Positions 1 to 8,757 of a stretch of 11,877 bases of DNA are shown one piece after another (position 1 is the first letter of the stretch; every line of letters starts with the position of its first letter). The position numbers and the translations under genes are program-made. The stretch is from Labilithrix luteola. Its GTDB lineage: Bacteria > Myxococcota_A > Polyangia > Polyangiales > Polyangiaceae. The notes below the pieces were generated by a model. That model did no database searches. It was given only the letters and a program-made list of their open reading frames with translations, and had not been told where the DNA came from. The stretch lies in assembly GCA_026225435.1 (NCBI GenBank), contig JAMFST010001006.1:1-11877 (forward strand), read 5' to 3'.

Positions 1-707
1 AATACGACCGGGTGCGCGTCCGTTGGTTCGTCGACGAGTACTTCGTCGCCGACCAGGGCGAGACCGGTTTCCGCCTGGACGACATATTCCTTCAGTACGC
101 CCGCCGCGTTCCGCTGCCGCATCAGTTCACCTTGCGCCTCAGCGTGCAGACGAGCATCCCGACGTCGTTTCAGAGCACACTCACCAGCGAGATCACCTCG
201 CCGGGGGTCACGATCAGCCTGGAGAAGAAGGTTGGCCGCTACATCGACATCAGCGGCCACGGCGGGGGCACTTACCTCATCGACAAGTATGCGACCGCTC
301 TGGGGGGGGCCCCGAACGCGATGGCAAACCTGAACTTCGGCGCCAGCGTCGACATCACGATGCCCTTCCACGAGCCACTGGCGATCGGTTTCGACGGCGG
401 CACCGGCTACACCTGGTTCTACCAGCCGAACACCGTGCATGACCCGAACACGTCGGTGCAGGCGAACGGGGCGACGGCCGACCCGCAGTTCTCTTCGCAG
501 CCGATCAGCCAGACGTACTTCGGTGAGCTCTACCTTCGCTACACGATGCCGACCATTTTCGGCGTGCGCAGCGACATCCTTGTTGCCTATGCTGACGGCG
601 ACCCGACCATCGGGAGCATCTCCGTTCTCCACGATGGCGTCGGTCACTTCTACGGCTTCTTCCGCGACAGCTCGGAAGTCTACGCGGCGCTCTCCGCGGC
701 GTATTGA
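1..707 (+). CDS. Probable outer-membrane beta-barrel protein, C-terminal part (5' end outside window)
   Basis: The reading frame is open to the left edge (first whole codon at base 3) and ends with TGA at 705-707, giving 234 visible residues, so the true start lies outside the window. The protein is a succession of short segments with alternating polar and hydrophobic/aromatic residues separated by Gly/Asn/Asp-rich turns (for example FTLRLSVQTSIP, GASVDITMPF, YFGELYLRYTMP), and the last residue is an aromatic Tyr. This is the usual look of a Gram-negative outer-membrane beta-barrel and its C-terminal assembly signal. No catalytic motif is visible. I do not recognise the family, so transporter, porin-like or structural roles are all open. 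It converges on the PilZ gene with a hairpin between them. The barrel call is inferred from strand pattern only; the coding call is strong because the frame is long and protein-like. Confidence 0.75.
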   Translation, partial: YDRVRVRWFVDEYFVADQGETGFRLDDIFLQYARRVPLPHQFTLRLSVQTSIPTSFQSTLTSEITSPGVTISLEKKVGRYIDISGHGGGTYLIDKYATALGGAPNAMANLNFGASVDITMPFHEPLAIGFDGGTGYTWFYQPNTVHDPNTSVQANGATADPQFSSQPISQTYFGELYLRYTMPTIFGVRSDILVAYADGDPTIGSISVLHDGVGHFYGFFRDSSEVYAALSAAY

Positions 708-717
708 GCGGTCGTCA

Positions 718-763
718 GCTGCGGGCCCGTTCTTCTCCTGAGAAAGAATGGGCCGTGCGCAGC
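718..763. terminator. Bidirectional hairpin terminator between convergent genes
   Basis: Bases 718-723 (gctgcg) pair with 758-763 and bases 724-734 (ggcccgttctt) pair with 744-754, with one G-T wobble, a 3-nt bulge at 755-757 and a 9-nt loop. That gives about 17 base pairs centred between the barrel stop (707) and the PilZ stop (773). The ttctt/aagaa base of the inner stem gives short U-rich stretches on both strands, although there is no long T tract. The position between two converging genes suggests one hairpin serves both. Confidence 0.65.
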
Positions 764-772
764 CGGACCTGC

Positions 773-2080
773 CTAGCGGGGTCTTGGCGAGAGGATCTTT
801 GCCCGCTCGGCGGCGGGTAGGGCGCTGGCTCGCGTGCGGAGGCGGCGGAGTAGCTCTTCGCGGTTTGCCGGCGCGCTGACCGTTCGGGTGCCTGAGCTTG
901 GCGCTGCGGTCGCGGCTGCGGTCGGGGGAGCAGGCGTGGCGACGGGGGCGACGGCCGTCGACGGGATCGGCGTGACTTCGCGAGAGGCCGGAACCGGGGT
1001 GATGGCGGCCAGGGCGGCAAGCGCGGCGAGTGCCGGCGGCTCGCCGGCAAGCTCGGCGGGCGGGATCGTCGGTGGCTCGGACGGGGAGATCGCGGCGGGG
1101 GCGACCGACGCACGGGCAGGAGCCGGGATCGACTTCGGCGCGGGCTTGCGAGTGGACGAGCGCGGCGCGACCGAGACCGGCGCGACCGACGCCGGCGCGG
1201 CGACCGATACGGGGATCGGCGTCGACATCGGCGGGCCGGGGTGCGCGTGCGTCTCCTCGACCTCGGCCTCGTCGATGGGGATGTCGACGTCCGACGGGGG
1301 CGGCGGAGGAGGGGGCGCAACCCGTGCGATGGGCGGGGGCGGCGGAACGGAGGTGCGCGAGGGCGGGGGAGCCGAGGTGCGCGCCGACGGAGGGGCCGAG
1401 CGACGCGCCGCGGCCGCGGGCAGGGGCGGCGGGACCGAGCGACGCCCGTTCGACCGCGGCATGTTCGACGAGGACGGCGCCGGCGGCGGCACCGACCGCG
1501 GAACGGCCGACGACGGACGCGACGGATCCGGCGGCGCGGTCGACATGTTCATCGGCGGCGCGGCCATCGTCGCCAGCGCCGGCGGCGGGGCCTCGGTGGC
1601 AAAGGGGGCAGGCGGGGCAGGCGGTGCGCTGGTCGCCTCGTGCGACGGCTCCATCGGCAACGGGTACGCGCTCGCCGCGACGATCAGCTTGGACGACATC
1701 AGGCCGATGTCGCCGGCCGGCTCGGCCGCGGGCGACGCCGGCATCGACGGCGGCGCGCCTTCCTGCCGGCGTATCGACGAGACGCGATCGACGAACTCCT
1801 TCGAGCGCGGATCGAGCCGGGTGAAGCGCAGCAGCAACCCCGGCTCGCCGCGGAAGGCCTCCTGGTTGTACGAGACCACGCGCCCTTCCCCGCGCACCAG
1901 CGCTTGCCCACCGGCGAGCGTCACCTCGAAGCGCAGGATGGTCCCCTGTGGACGCGAGTGCGTGCCGAGGAGGAGAATGCCGGTGCGCGAGATCGTCTCG
2001 ACCTCGTTCTCGAGAAACTCTTCCTCGCTGTGCCAGGGGCGAGGAATGCGAATCGCAATCGCCGTGCGCACTTCGGTCAT
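773..2080 (-). CDS. PilZ-domain protein (TIGR02266-like) with long Pro/Ala/Ser-rich tail
   Basis: The product has 435 residues, reading from ATG at 2080-2078 to TAG at 775-773. Residues about 5-105 resemble the PilZ-type domain common as paralogues in myxobacteria (TIGR02266): ENEVETISRTGILLLG at 24-39, a GTILRFEVTL strand at 46-55, RGEGRVVSY at 63-71 and GLLLRF at 81-86. Canonical PilZ domains bind cyclic di-GMP through an N-terminal RxxxR and a later [D/N]xSxxG. Here I find no RxxxR, and the second motif is T29-I-S31-R-T-G34 with Thr in place of Asp/Asn, so nucleotide binding is doubtful. Residues about 108-400 are low-complexity Pro/Ala/Ser, probably disordered, broken by an acidic patch DVDIPIDEAEVEE from residue 264. 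The last 34 residues look helical and basic (REELLRRLRTRASALP). No signal peptide or membrane segment is seen, so it is cytoplasmic. It is divergent from purD. The exact role is unknown; regulatory or scaffold functions are plausible. Confidence 0.85.
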   Translation of the reverse strand: MTEVRTAIAIRIPRPWHSEEEFLENEVETISRTGILLLGTHSRPQGTILRFEVTLAGGQALVRGEGRVVSYNQEAFRGEPGLLLRFTRLDPRSKEFVDRVSSIRRQEGAPPSMPASPAAEPAGDIGLMSSKLIVAASAYPLPMEPSHEATSAPPAPPAPFATEAPPPALATMAAPPMNMSTAPPDPSRPSSAVPRSVPPPAPSSSNMPRSNGRRSVPPPLPAAAARRSAPPSARTSAPPPSRTSVPPPPPIARVAPPPPPPPSDVDIPIDEAEVEETHAHPGPPMSTPIPVSVAAPASVAPVSVAPRSSTRKPAPKSIPAPARASVAPAAISPSEPPTIPPAELAGEPPALAALAALAAITPVPASREVTPIPSTAVAPVATPAPPTAAATAAPSSGTRTVSAPANREELLRRLRTRASALPAAERAKILSPRPR

Positions 2081-2088
2081 CGGTCCCG

Positions 2089-2094
2089 AGCGTA
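2089..2094 (-). promoter_or_regulatory. Candidate -10 box (TACGCT) of the PilZ gene
   Basis: On the minus strand TACGCT lies 8 nt before the PilZ-gene ATG. It matches TATAAT at the three most conserved positions (T1, A2, T6). No clear -35 is seen 16-18 nt upstream, and no convincing Shine-Dalgarno fits between the box and the start. If real, transcription would begin within about 2 nt of the ATG, giving a leaderless or nearly leaderless mRNA. The whole PilZ/purD divergent spacer is only 48 bp (2081-2128), so any promoters for the two genes must overlap. Confidence 0.3.
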
Positions 2095-2128
2095 CAGGTT
2101 CGCGCGCTCACGTGGTAGGCATCCCGCC

Positions 2129-3433
2129 GTGATCAACACCCCGATCGACAAGCCCCGGGTCCTGGTCGTGGGGAGCGGAGCTCGCGAGCACGCGCTCGGT
2201 CGCGCCATGCGGGAGGACGATCCCTCGATCGAGCTGCTCTTCGCCCCGGGCAACGCGGGGACGGCGGCGCTCGGGCGCAACGTGAACGTGGCCGTGGGGG
2301 ACGTTCCGGCGCTGGTGGCGCTGGCCAGGGCCGAGCAGGTGCGGCTGGTGGTCATCGGGCCGGAGCTGCCCCTCACTCTCGGCCTGGTCGACGCGCTCGC
2401 CGCCGAGCACATCGCCGCCTTCGGCCCGTCGCGCGCCGCGGCGCAGCTCGAGGGATCGAAGGTCTTCATGAAGCGCTTCGCGGAGCGCGCCGGGCTCCCC
2501 ACCGCCGCGTTCACCGTGTTCGACGATCCGGCGCAGGCCGAGGCGTACCTTCGGCGGGAGAACCGCCCGCTGGTGGTCAAGGCGGACGGGCTGGCCGCGG
2601 GCAAGGGTGTCGTCGTGGCCAGCGACGCGGACGAGGCGCTCGCCGCCGTCGGTCGCTGGATGCGGCAGGGGGAGCTCGGAGACGCCGGTCGCACGGTGGT
2701 CATCGAGGAGCTGCTCGCGGGCGAGGAGGCGAGCTTCCACGTCGTCGCCGACGGCGAGCGCTTCGTCGTCTTGCCGGCCGCCCAGGATCACAAGCGGGTC
2801 TTCGACGGCGATCGCGGCCCCAACACCGGCGGGATGGGCGCCTACGCGCCGGCGCCGGTGGTGACGGCGGAGGTCGAGGCGAAGGTCATCGAGCGGATCG
2901 TGCGGCCGACGCTGGCCCGCATGCGCGCGGAGGGGACGCCGTTCCGCGGCGCGCTCTTCGTCGGCCCGATGATCGATCGCGGCGAGCCGCAGCTCCTCGA
3001 GTTCAACGTGCGCTTCGGCGATCCGGAGACCGCGGTGCTCACGCTGGTGCAGGACGGCTGGCTCGGCTTGCTGGAAGGTGCGGCGAACGGCGCGCTCGAC
3101 GACTCGCTCATCGAACGCCGGCGCCCCGAGTCGGCGCTGGCCGTGGTGATGGCGGCGGAGAAGTACCCGGCGACTCCGGCGAGCGGCGACGCGATCTCGG
3201 GCCTGGCGGAAGCCGCGACCGTCCCGGACAGCGTCGTCTTCCACGCCGGCACCGGGCTCGATGCGGCCGGCGCCGTCGTCACCAAGGGCGGCCGCGTCCT
3301 CACGGTCGCCGGTCGCGGTTCCGATCTCGTCACCGCTCGTGACCGGGCCTACGCAGCGGTCTCGCGCATCGCCTTCCGCGGCGAGCACCACCGCACCGAC
3401 ATCGGCTCCAGGGCCCTCCCGAAAAACGCCTAG
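2129..3433 (+). CDS. purD: Phosphoribosylamine-glycine ligase (GAR synthetase)
   Basis: The enzyme makes glycinamide ribonucleotide from 5-phosphoribosylamine, glycine and ATP, the second step of de novo purine synthesis, in the cytoplasm. The 434-residue length is normal for PurD. Visible landmarks are the N-terminal GSGAREHAL (15-23), GPE at 77-79, the ATP-grasp segment KADGLAAGKGVVV, FDGDRGPNTGGMGAYAP, and the metal-binding/signature stretch E291-F-N293-V-RFGDPE (295-300). After ETA the usual Gln of RFGDPETQ is Ala302, a small departure from the family signature. GTG at 2129 is chosen because it gives a normal N-terminus right before the first beta strand (RVLVVGSG). A weak purine run (ggtagg) lies 9 nt upstream, and the same open frame further upstream is antisense to the PilZ gene. 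The gene stands apart from other pur genes here and is followed after 57 bp by a DUF1015 gene on the same strand. Confidence 0.95.
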   Translation: MINTPIDKPRVLVVGSGAREHALGRAMREDDPSIELLFAPGNAGTAALGRNVNVAVGDVPALVALARAEQVRLVVIGPELPLTLGLVDALAAEHIAAFGPSRAAAQLEGSKVFMKRFAERAGLPTAAFTVFDDPAQAEAYLRRENRPLVVKADGLAAGKGVVVASDADEALAAVGRWMRQGELGDAGRTVVIEELLAGEEASFHVVADGERFVVLPAAQDHKRVFDGDRGPNTGGMGAYAPAPVVTAEVEAKVIERIVRPTLARMRAEGTPFRGALFVGPMIDRGEPQLLEFNVRFGDPETAVLTLVQDGWLGLLEGAANGALDDSLIERRRPESALAVVMAAEKYPATPASGDAISGLAEAATVPDSVVFHAGTGLDAAGAVVTKGGRVLTVAGRGSDLVTARDRAYAAVSRIAFRGEHHRTDIGSRALPKNA

Positions 3434-3490
3434 CCGCAGCGACGTCACCGGGAAAGATCCGGCGAACAGCGTGGTAGTCGTCGACGCTGC

Positions 3491-4867
3491 ATGGCCGTCA
3501 TCGCCCCCCTCCGCCCGCTCCACTTCGCCGCCGAACAGCTCGCCACGCTGGTCGCCCCTCCGTACGACGTCATCTCGCCGGAGGAGCGCGCCGCGCTCGC
3601 CGCGCGCGACCCACACAACGTCGTGAAGCTGATCCTCCCGGAAGGGGAAGGGGACGCGAAGTACGCCCACGCCGCCGAGCTGGTCGCCGCCTGGCGCAAG
3701 GAAGGCGCGCTCACCCGCGACGACCGCCCCCAGTTCCTCCGCTACGACCAGCGCTTCACCTTGCCCGACGGTCGCGCCGGTGCCGGGCGCGGCACCACTA
3801 CGACCATTCACCGCCGCGGGTTCCTCGGCCTGGTCAAGGTCGTCCCCCTGGCCGACCCGGCCGCGGCGCCGCACGAGCGCGTCCTGCCGCACGAGCGCAC
3901 GCTGTCCGGTCCCAAGGAGGACCGCCTCAAGCTGTTTCGCGCCACCCGCACCAACCTGAGCCCCGGTTTCCTTTTGTACAAGGATCCGGGGCAGAAGCTG
4001 GCCTCCGCGCTCGAGCGCGCCGAGCCGGTGGCGCGCTTCACCACCCCCGACGGGATCGATCACGAGCTGACCCGCATCGTCGATCCCGCGGCGGTCGCGG
4101 CGCTGATCGCCGGCGTCGCCGGGTCGGCCCTCCTGATCGCCGATGGCCATCACCGCTACGAGACGGCGCTGCGCTACCGCGACGAGGCGCGCGCCGCGGC
4201 GACGGCGGCCGGCGCAGCTCTCCCGGGTGACGCCGAGCCGAACTACTTCATGGCCTTCTTCGCCAACGAGGACGATCCGGGTCTCGTCGTCCTTCCGACC
4301 CACCGCCACCTCCACGACCTGGCGGTCGACAAGGCGCGCTTCGAGTCGACCGCGGCCGAGCACTTCACCGTCACGTCTCTCGGGCAAGCCGCCGGCGCCT
4401 CGGCGCTGGTGCAGACACTGGCCGACAGTGGCTCCAGGACGCCCAGCTTCGTCGTCGCCTATCCCGACGGCAGCGCCACGCTCCTCGCGCTGAAGACCAA
4501 GATCGCCGATCTCGCCGCCCACCCCACGCTGGGGCCGCTCAATCCGCAGCTGCGGGGGGCTGATGTGGCGCTGCTCCACTCCGGCCTGCTCGAGCAGATC
4601 ATCGGCCTCACGAAGGAGGCGCAGGCCGCGAAGACGAACCTCTGGTACCCGCAGGACGCGGCCGCTTCGCTCGGGAAGCTCCGCTCGGGCGCGGGCCCCA
4701 GCGAGAGCGGAACGGCCCTCTTCCTCATGAACGCGACGCCGGCGGCGGTCGTCCGCAACGTCGCCGAGGCGGGGGAGGTGATGCCGCAGAAGTCGACGTT
4801 CTTCTACCCCAAGGTGCTCACCGGTCTGGCCATGCACACCCTCGAGCCCGACCGTCTCGTGGGCTGA
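3491..4867 (+). CDS. DUF1015 family protein (function unknown)
   Basis: The product has 458 residues and matches the DUF1015 family (Pfam PF06245) in length and landmarks: an N-terminal VAPPYDVISPEER (21-33), LPHERTLSGPKEDR around H134, the signature ADGHHRYETAL at 217-227, and a C-terminal segment ending in MPQKSTFFYPKVLTGL. No signal peptide or membrane helix is seen, so it is cytoplasmic. The family has no established activity that I know of. In other bacteria it is often found near serine-biosynthesis genes (my recollection, not visible here). The DGHHR motif resembles the conserved motif of ParB/sulfiredoxin-fold proteins, which include free-serine kinases; that is a hypothesis only. The chosen ATG gives the normal N-terminus, but its ribosome-binding site is poor. 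It follows purD after 57 bp with no hairpin that I can see between them, so co-transcription is likely. Confidence 0.88.
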   Translation: MAVIAPLRPLHFAAEQLATLVAPPYDVISPEERAALAARDPHNVVKLILPEGEGDAKYAHAAELVAAWRKEGALTRDDRPQFLRYDQRFTLPDGRAGAGRGTTTTIHRRGFLGLVKVVPLADPAAAPHERVLPHERTLSGPKEDRLKLFRATRTNLSPGFLLYKDPGQKLASALERAEPVARFTTPDGIDHELTRIVDPAAVAALIAGVAGSALLIADGHHRYETALRYRDEARAAATAAGAALPGDAEPNYFMAFFANEDDPGLVVLPTHRHLHDLAVDKARFESTAAEHFTVTSLGQAAGASALVQTLADSGSRTPSFVVAYPDGSATLLALKTKIADLAAHPTLGPLNPQLRGADVALLHSGLLEQIIGLTKEAQAAKTNLWYPQDAAASLGKLRSGAGPSESGTALFLMNATPAAVVRNVAEAGEVMPQKSTFFYPKVLTGLAMHTLEPDRLVG

Positions 4868-4896
4868 AAAAGCCGCGCGAAACGAACGAAAGGCGA

Positions 4897-4921
4897 CCGC
4901 CGGCACTCTTCTTGACGGCGG
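4897..4921 (+). terminator. Weak candidate terminator after the DUF1015 gene
   Basis: Bases ccgccg (4897-4902) pair with cggcgg (4916-4921) around a 13-nt loop, 30 nt after the DUF1015 stop. The stem is only 6 bp and no T tract follows, so intrinsic termination is uncertain; Rho-dependent termination or read-through into lon is possible. Confidence 0.25.
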
Positions 4922-5054
4922 GACTGGCGCAGCCGGCGGGCGTGTTTACCTTGCTCGAACCCGAGAACCGAACGCACACATTGCCGCGCCGCATTGGCTC
5001 GTTGTACGAATGATCCAGTACGTTCCCGCAGACACGTCCGCCCGACGAGAGGCC

Positions 5055-5077
5055 GGGTGCTGGATAGCACCCAGCAC
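5055..5077 (+). promoter_or_regulatory. Two mutually exclusive hairpins in the lon leader
   Basis: Two perfect 7-bp stems share bases. Stem A pairs gggtgct (5055-5061) with agcaccc (5066-5072) around a 4-nt loop. Stem B pairs gtgctgg (5057-5063) with ccagcac (5071-5077) around a 7-nt loop. Both cannot form at once. They lie about 105-130 nt upstream of the lon start, within the 31-codon frame 5010-5105. This could be an RNA switch, a protein-binding palindrome in DNA, or chance in GC-rich sequence. Confidence 0.35.
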
Positions 5078-5172
5078 AGGCTTGCGAAGGTCGCCTAGCC
5101 GGTAGGACAGCAGCATCGGTGGCAGCAGCAAGCATTCGCAATGGCGCAGTAGGAAGTCGGCCCGAAACCCCC

Positions 5173-5177
5173 GAGGT
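5173..5177 (+). promoter_or_regulatory. Ribosome-binding site of lon
   Basis: A gaggt core ends 5 nt before the ATG at 5183. This supports that start over the in-frame methionines inside the N-terminal domain, and it contrasts with several neighbouring genes that lack a Shine-Dalgarno. Confidence 0.65.
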
Positions 5178-5182
5178 CACGC

Positions 5183-7633
<2,451 letters not shown>

Positions 7634-7657
7634 GCGGCGACCGCTCGCTGTAACGGC

Positions 7658-7703
7658 AAACGCCGGACCCTGCCTTCGAGTGCAGCGTCCGGCGTTTTGC
7701 TTT
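7658..7703 (+). terminator. Intrinsic terminator of lon
   Basis: A perfect 11-bp stem pairs aaacgccggac (7658-7668) with gtccggcgttt (7687-7697), with an inner ctgc/gcag pairing in the loop, followed by the T-rich tail tttt gc ttt. It starts 24 nt after the lon stop. A second short perfect hairpin, gagcgg-cga-ccgctc (7632-7646), overlaps the stop codon itself. This is the clearest intrinsic terminator in the window. Confidence 0.88.
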
Positions 7704-7762
7704 GCGGGCAACCGTCGAACGATTTTCTCGATCATTGCCGCACCGCGTTGGGCTCTGCTGTC

Positions 7763-7790
7763 TTGACGCTCGAGGCACGGACCCTACCCT
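7763..7790 (+). promoter_or_regulatory. Candidate sigma-70 promoter of the dioxygenase/esterase operon
   Basis: TTGACG (7763-7768, five of six to TTGACA) is followed after 16 nt by TACCCT (7785-7790, matching T1, A2 and T6 of TATAAT). The -10 ends 7 nt before the ATG at 7798, which places the expected first transcribed base at or next to the A of the start codon. No Shine-Dalgarno is present in the intervening bases, consistent with a leaderless message. Confidence 0.5.
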
Positions 7791-7797
7791 CGATCGT

Positions 7798-8757
7798 ATG
7801 AAGCAGAACCCGCACATCCAGCGCCATCACCACATCACGCTCAACGTCGGCGATCCCCAGGAGGACTACGACTTTCACACCAAGCTGCTCGGCTTGAAGA
7901 GCGTGAAGAAGACGGCGCTGTACGATGGCGACGAGCCGATCTTCCATTTTTACTACGGCAACGAGGCTGCCGAGGAGAGCGCGCTCATCACCTGCTTCCC
8001 GATGCGGCAGTCGGGGCGCAAGGCGCGCAAGGGGAGCGGGCAGATCAGCACCCTGCAGCTTTCGGTGGCACCGAGCTCGCTCGACTACTGGCACGCGCGC
8101 TTGAAGGATCACGGCATCGAGGCGAAGCGCGAGGAGCGCTTCGGCGACAAGCTGCTGACGTTCGCCCATCCCGCCGGCATCGACTACGAGCTGGTCGCGG
8201 TGAAGGACGACGCGCGCAAGGCGTACTCCAAGGGGCCGGTCCCGGCGGAGCACGGGATCCGCGGCACGCACGGGATCACCGTCTCGGTGCGCGACCTCGA
8301 CAACTCCGAGGAGTTCATGGCCGACGGCTGGACCGGCAAGAAGGGCAGCAAGGACGGCACCGTGACCCGCTACCAGGTGGGCAAGGGGGGCACCGGCACC
8401 ATCGTCGACCTGCGCCACGATCACGACCTGCCGCAAGGCTCGTGGGCCTACGGCGAGGGGGTGGTCCACCACTGCGCCTTCCAGGTGAGCGATCTGGACG
8501 TGCAGAAGGACGTGAAGTTCCACCTCGAGGGCCTGGGCTACACCGACGTCTCCGAGCGCAAGGACCGCGGCTACTTCCAGTCGGTGTACGTTCGTACACC
8601 GGGCGGGGCCATGTTCGAGGCGACGGTGTCCAAGCCGGAAGGCTTCCTCATCGACGAGCCGGCCGAGTCGCTGGGCAAGTCGCTGCAGATCCCGCCGGTG
8701 TTCATCCACCGCAAGGACGAGATCATGAAGCACCTGGGCCCCCTCCCGCGTGACTGA
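7798..8757 (+). CDS. Ring-cleaving dioxygenase, two-module VOC family (PcpA/MhqO-like)
   Basis: The product has 319 residues and belongs to the glyoxalase/bleomycin/extradiol superfamily of the MhqO/MhqA/PcpA type, Fe(II) enzymes that open hydroquinone or catechol-like rings. Two VOC modules are seen: HHHITLNVGDPQEDYDF (10-26) begins the first and THGITVSVRDL (His158) the second. By analogy with PcpA (recalled metal ligands His11, His227, Glu276) the ligands here would be His12 (or His11), His225 in VVHHCAFQV and Glu274 in GGAMFEATV. The His-to-Glu spacing of 49 is identical, and Arg257 and Tyr264 sit where PcpA has active-site Arg and Tyr. Substrate cannot be read from sequence; methylhydroquinone-type electrophile detoxification is inferred. 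ATG at 7798 is chosen over upstream in-frame starts because those lie in the lon terminator and promoter. It overlaps the next gene by 8 nt. Confidence 0.88.
   Translation: MKQNPHIQRHHHITLNVGDPQEDYDFHTKLLGLKSVKKTALYDGDEPIFHFYYGNEAAEESALITCFPMRQSGRKARKGSGQISTLQLSVAPSSLDYWHARLKDHGIEAKREERFGDKLLTFAHPAGIDYELVAVKDDARKAYSKGPVPAEHGIRGTHGITVSVRDLDNSEEFMADGWTGKKGSKDGTVTRYQVGKGGTGTIVDLRHDHDLPQGSWAYGEGVVHHCAFQVSDLDVQKDVKFHLEGLGYTDVSERKDRGYFQSVYVRTPGGAMFEATVSKPEGFLIDEPAESLGKSLQIPPVFIHRKDEIMKHLGPLPRD

Larger units (their letters stand above)
4868..5182 (+). other. 315-bp non-coding region: end of DUF1015 unit and lon leader
   Basis: No convincing gene lies here. On the plus strand I see a possible weak terminator hairpin (4897-4921), the competing hairpins at 5055-5077, and a 31-codon ATG frame at 5010-5105 ending in TAG without a visible ribosome-binding site. 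A weak promoter-like pair is TTGCCG (4981-4986) and TACGAA (5005-5010) with an 18-nt spacer. A stand-alone TTGACG at 4912-4917 has no good partner at 16-18 nt and sits in the 3' arm of the 4897-4921 hairpin. I find no CIRCE element (TTAGCACTC-N9-GAGTGCTAA) and no clear sigma-32 box. Minus-strand open frames across this region run into the neighbouring genes and do not look protein-like. No tRNA cloverleaf was found. Confidence 0.6.

Noticed and set aside
834..2132. Long plus-strand open frames (including the upstream extension of purD to 1241) opposite the PilZ gene
   Set aside because: They are antisense shadows in GC-rich DNA, rich in Arg or Gly/Ala with no domain; the minus frame has a recognisable PilZ domain and a normal start.
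2108..4906. 932-codon minus-strand open frame
   Set aside because: It runs antisense to purD and the DUF1015 gene, both firmly identified; its composition is Arg/Gly/Asp-rich and unlike a real protein.
4912..4917. TTGACG as a -35 box for lon
   Set aside because: No acceptable -10 lies 15-19 nt downstream; the nearest T-rich bases are about 27 nt away, and the hexamer sits in the 3' arm of a hairpin.
4951..4969. tRNA T-arm-like sequence (GGTTCTCGGGTTCGAGCAA) on the minus strand
   Set aside because: The flanks do not pair into a T stem and no acceptor or anticodon stem is present.
7702..7797. Upstream in-frame extension of the dioxygenase
   Set aside because: It would start in the lon terminator tail and run through the promoter; the family begins near the HHHITL strand, which ATG 7798 supplies.
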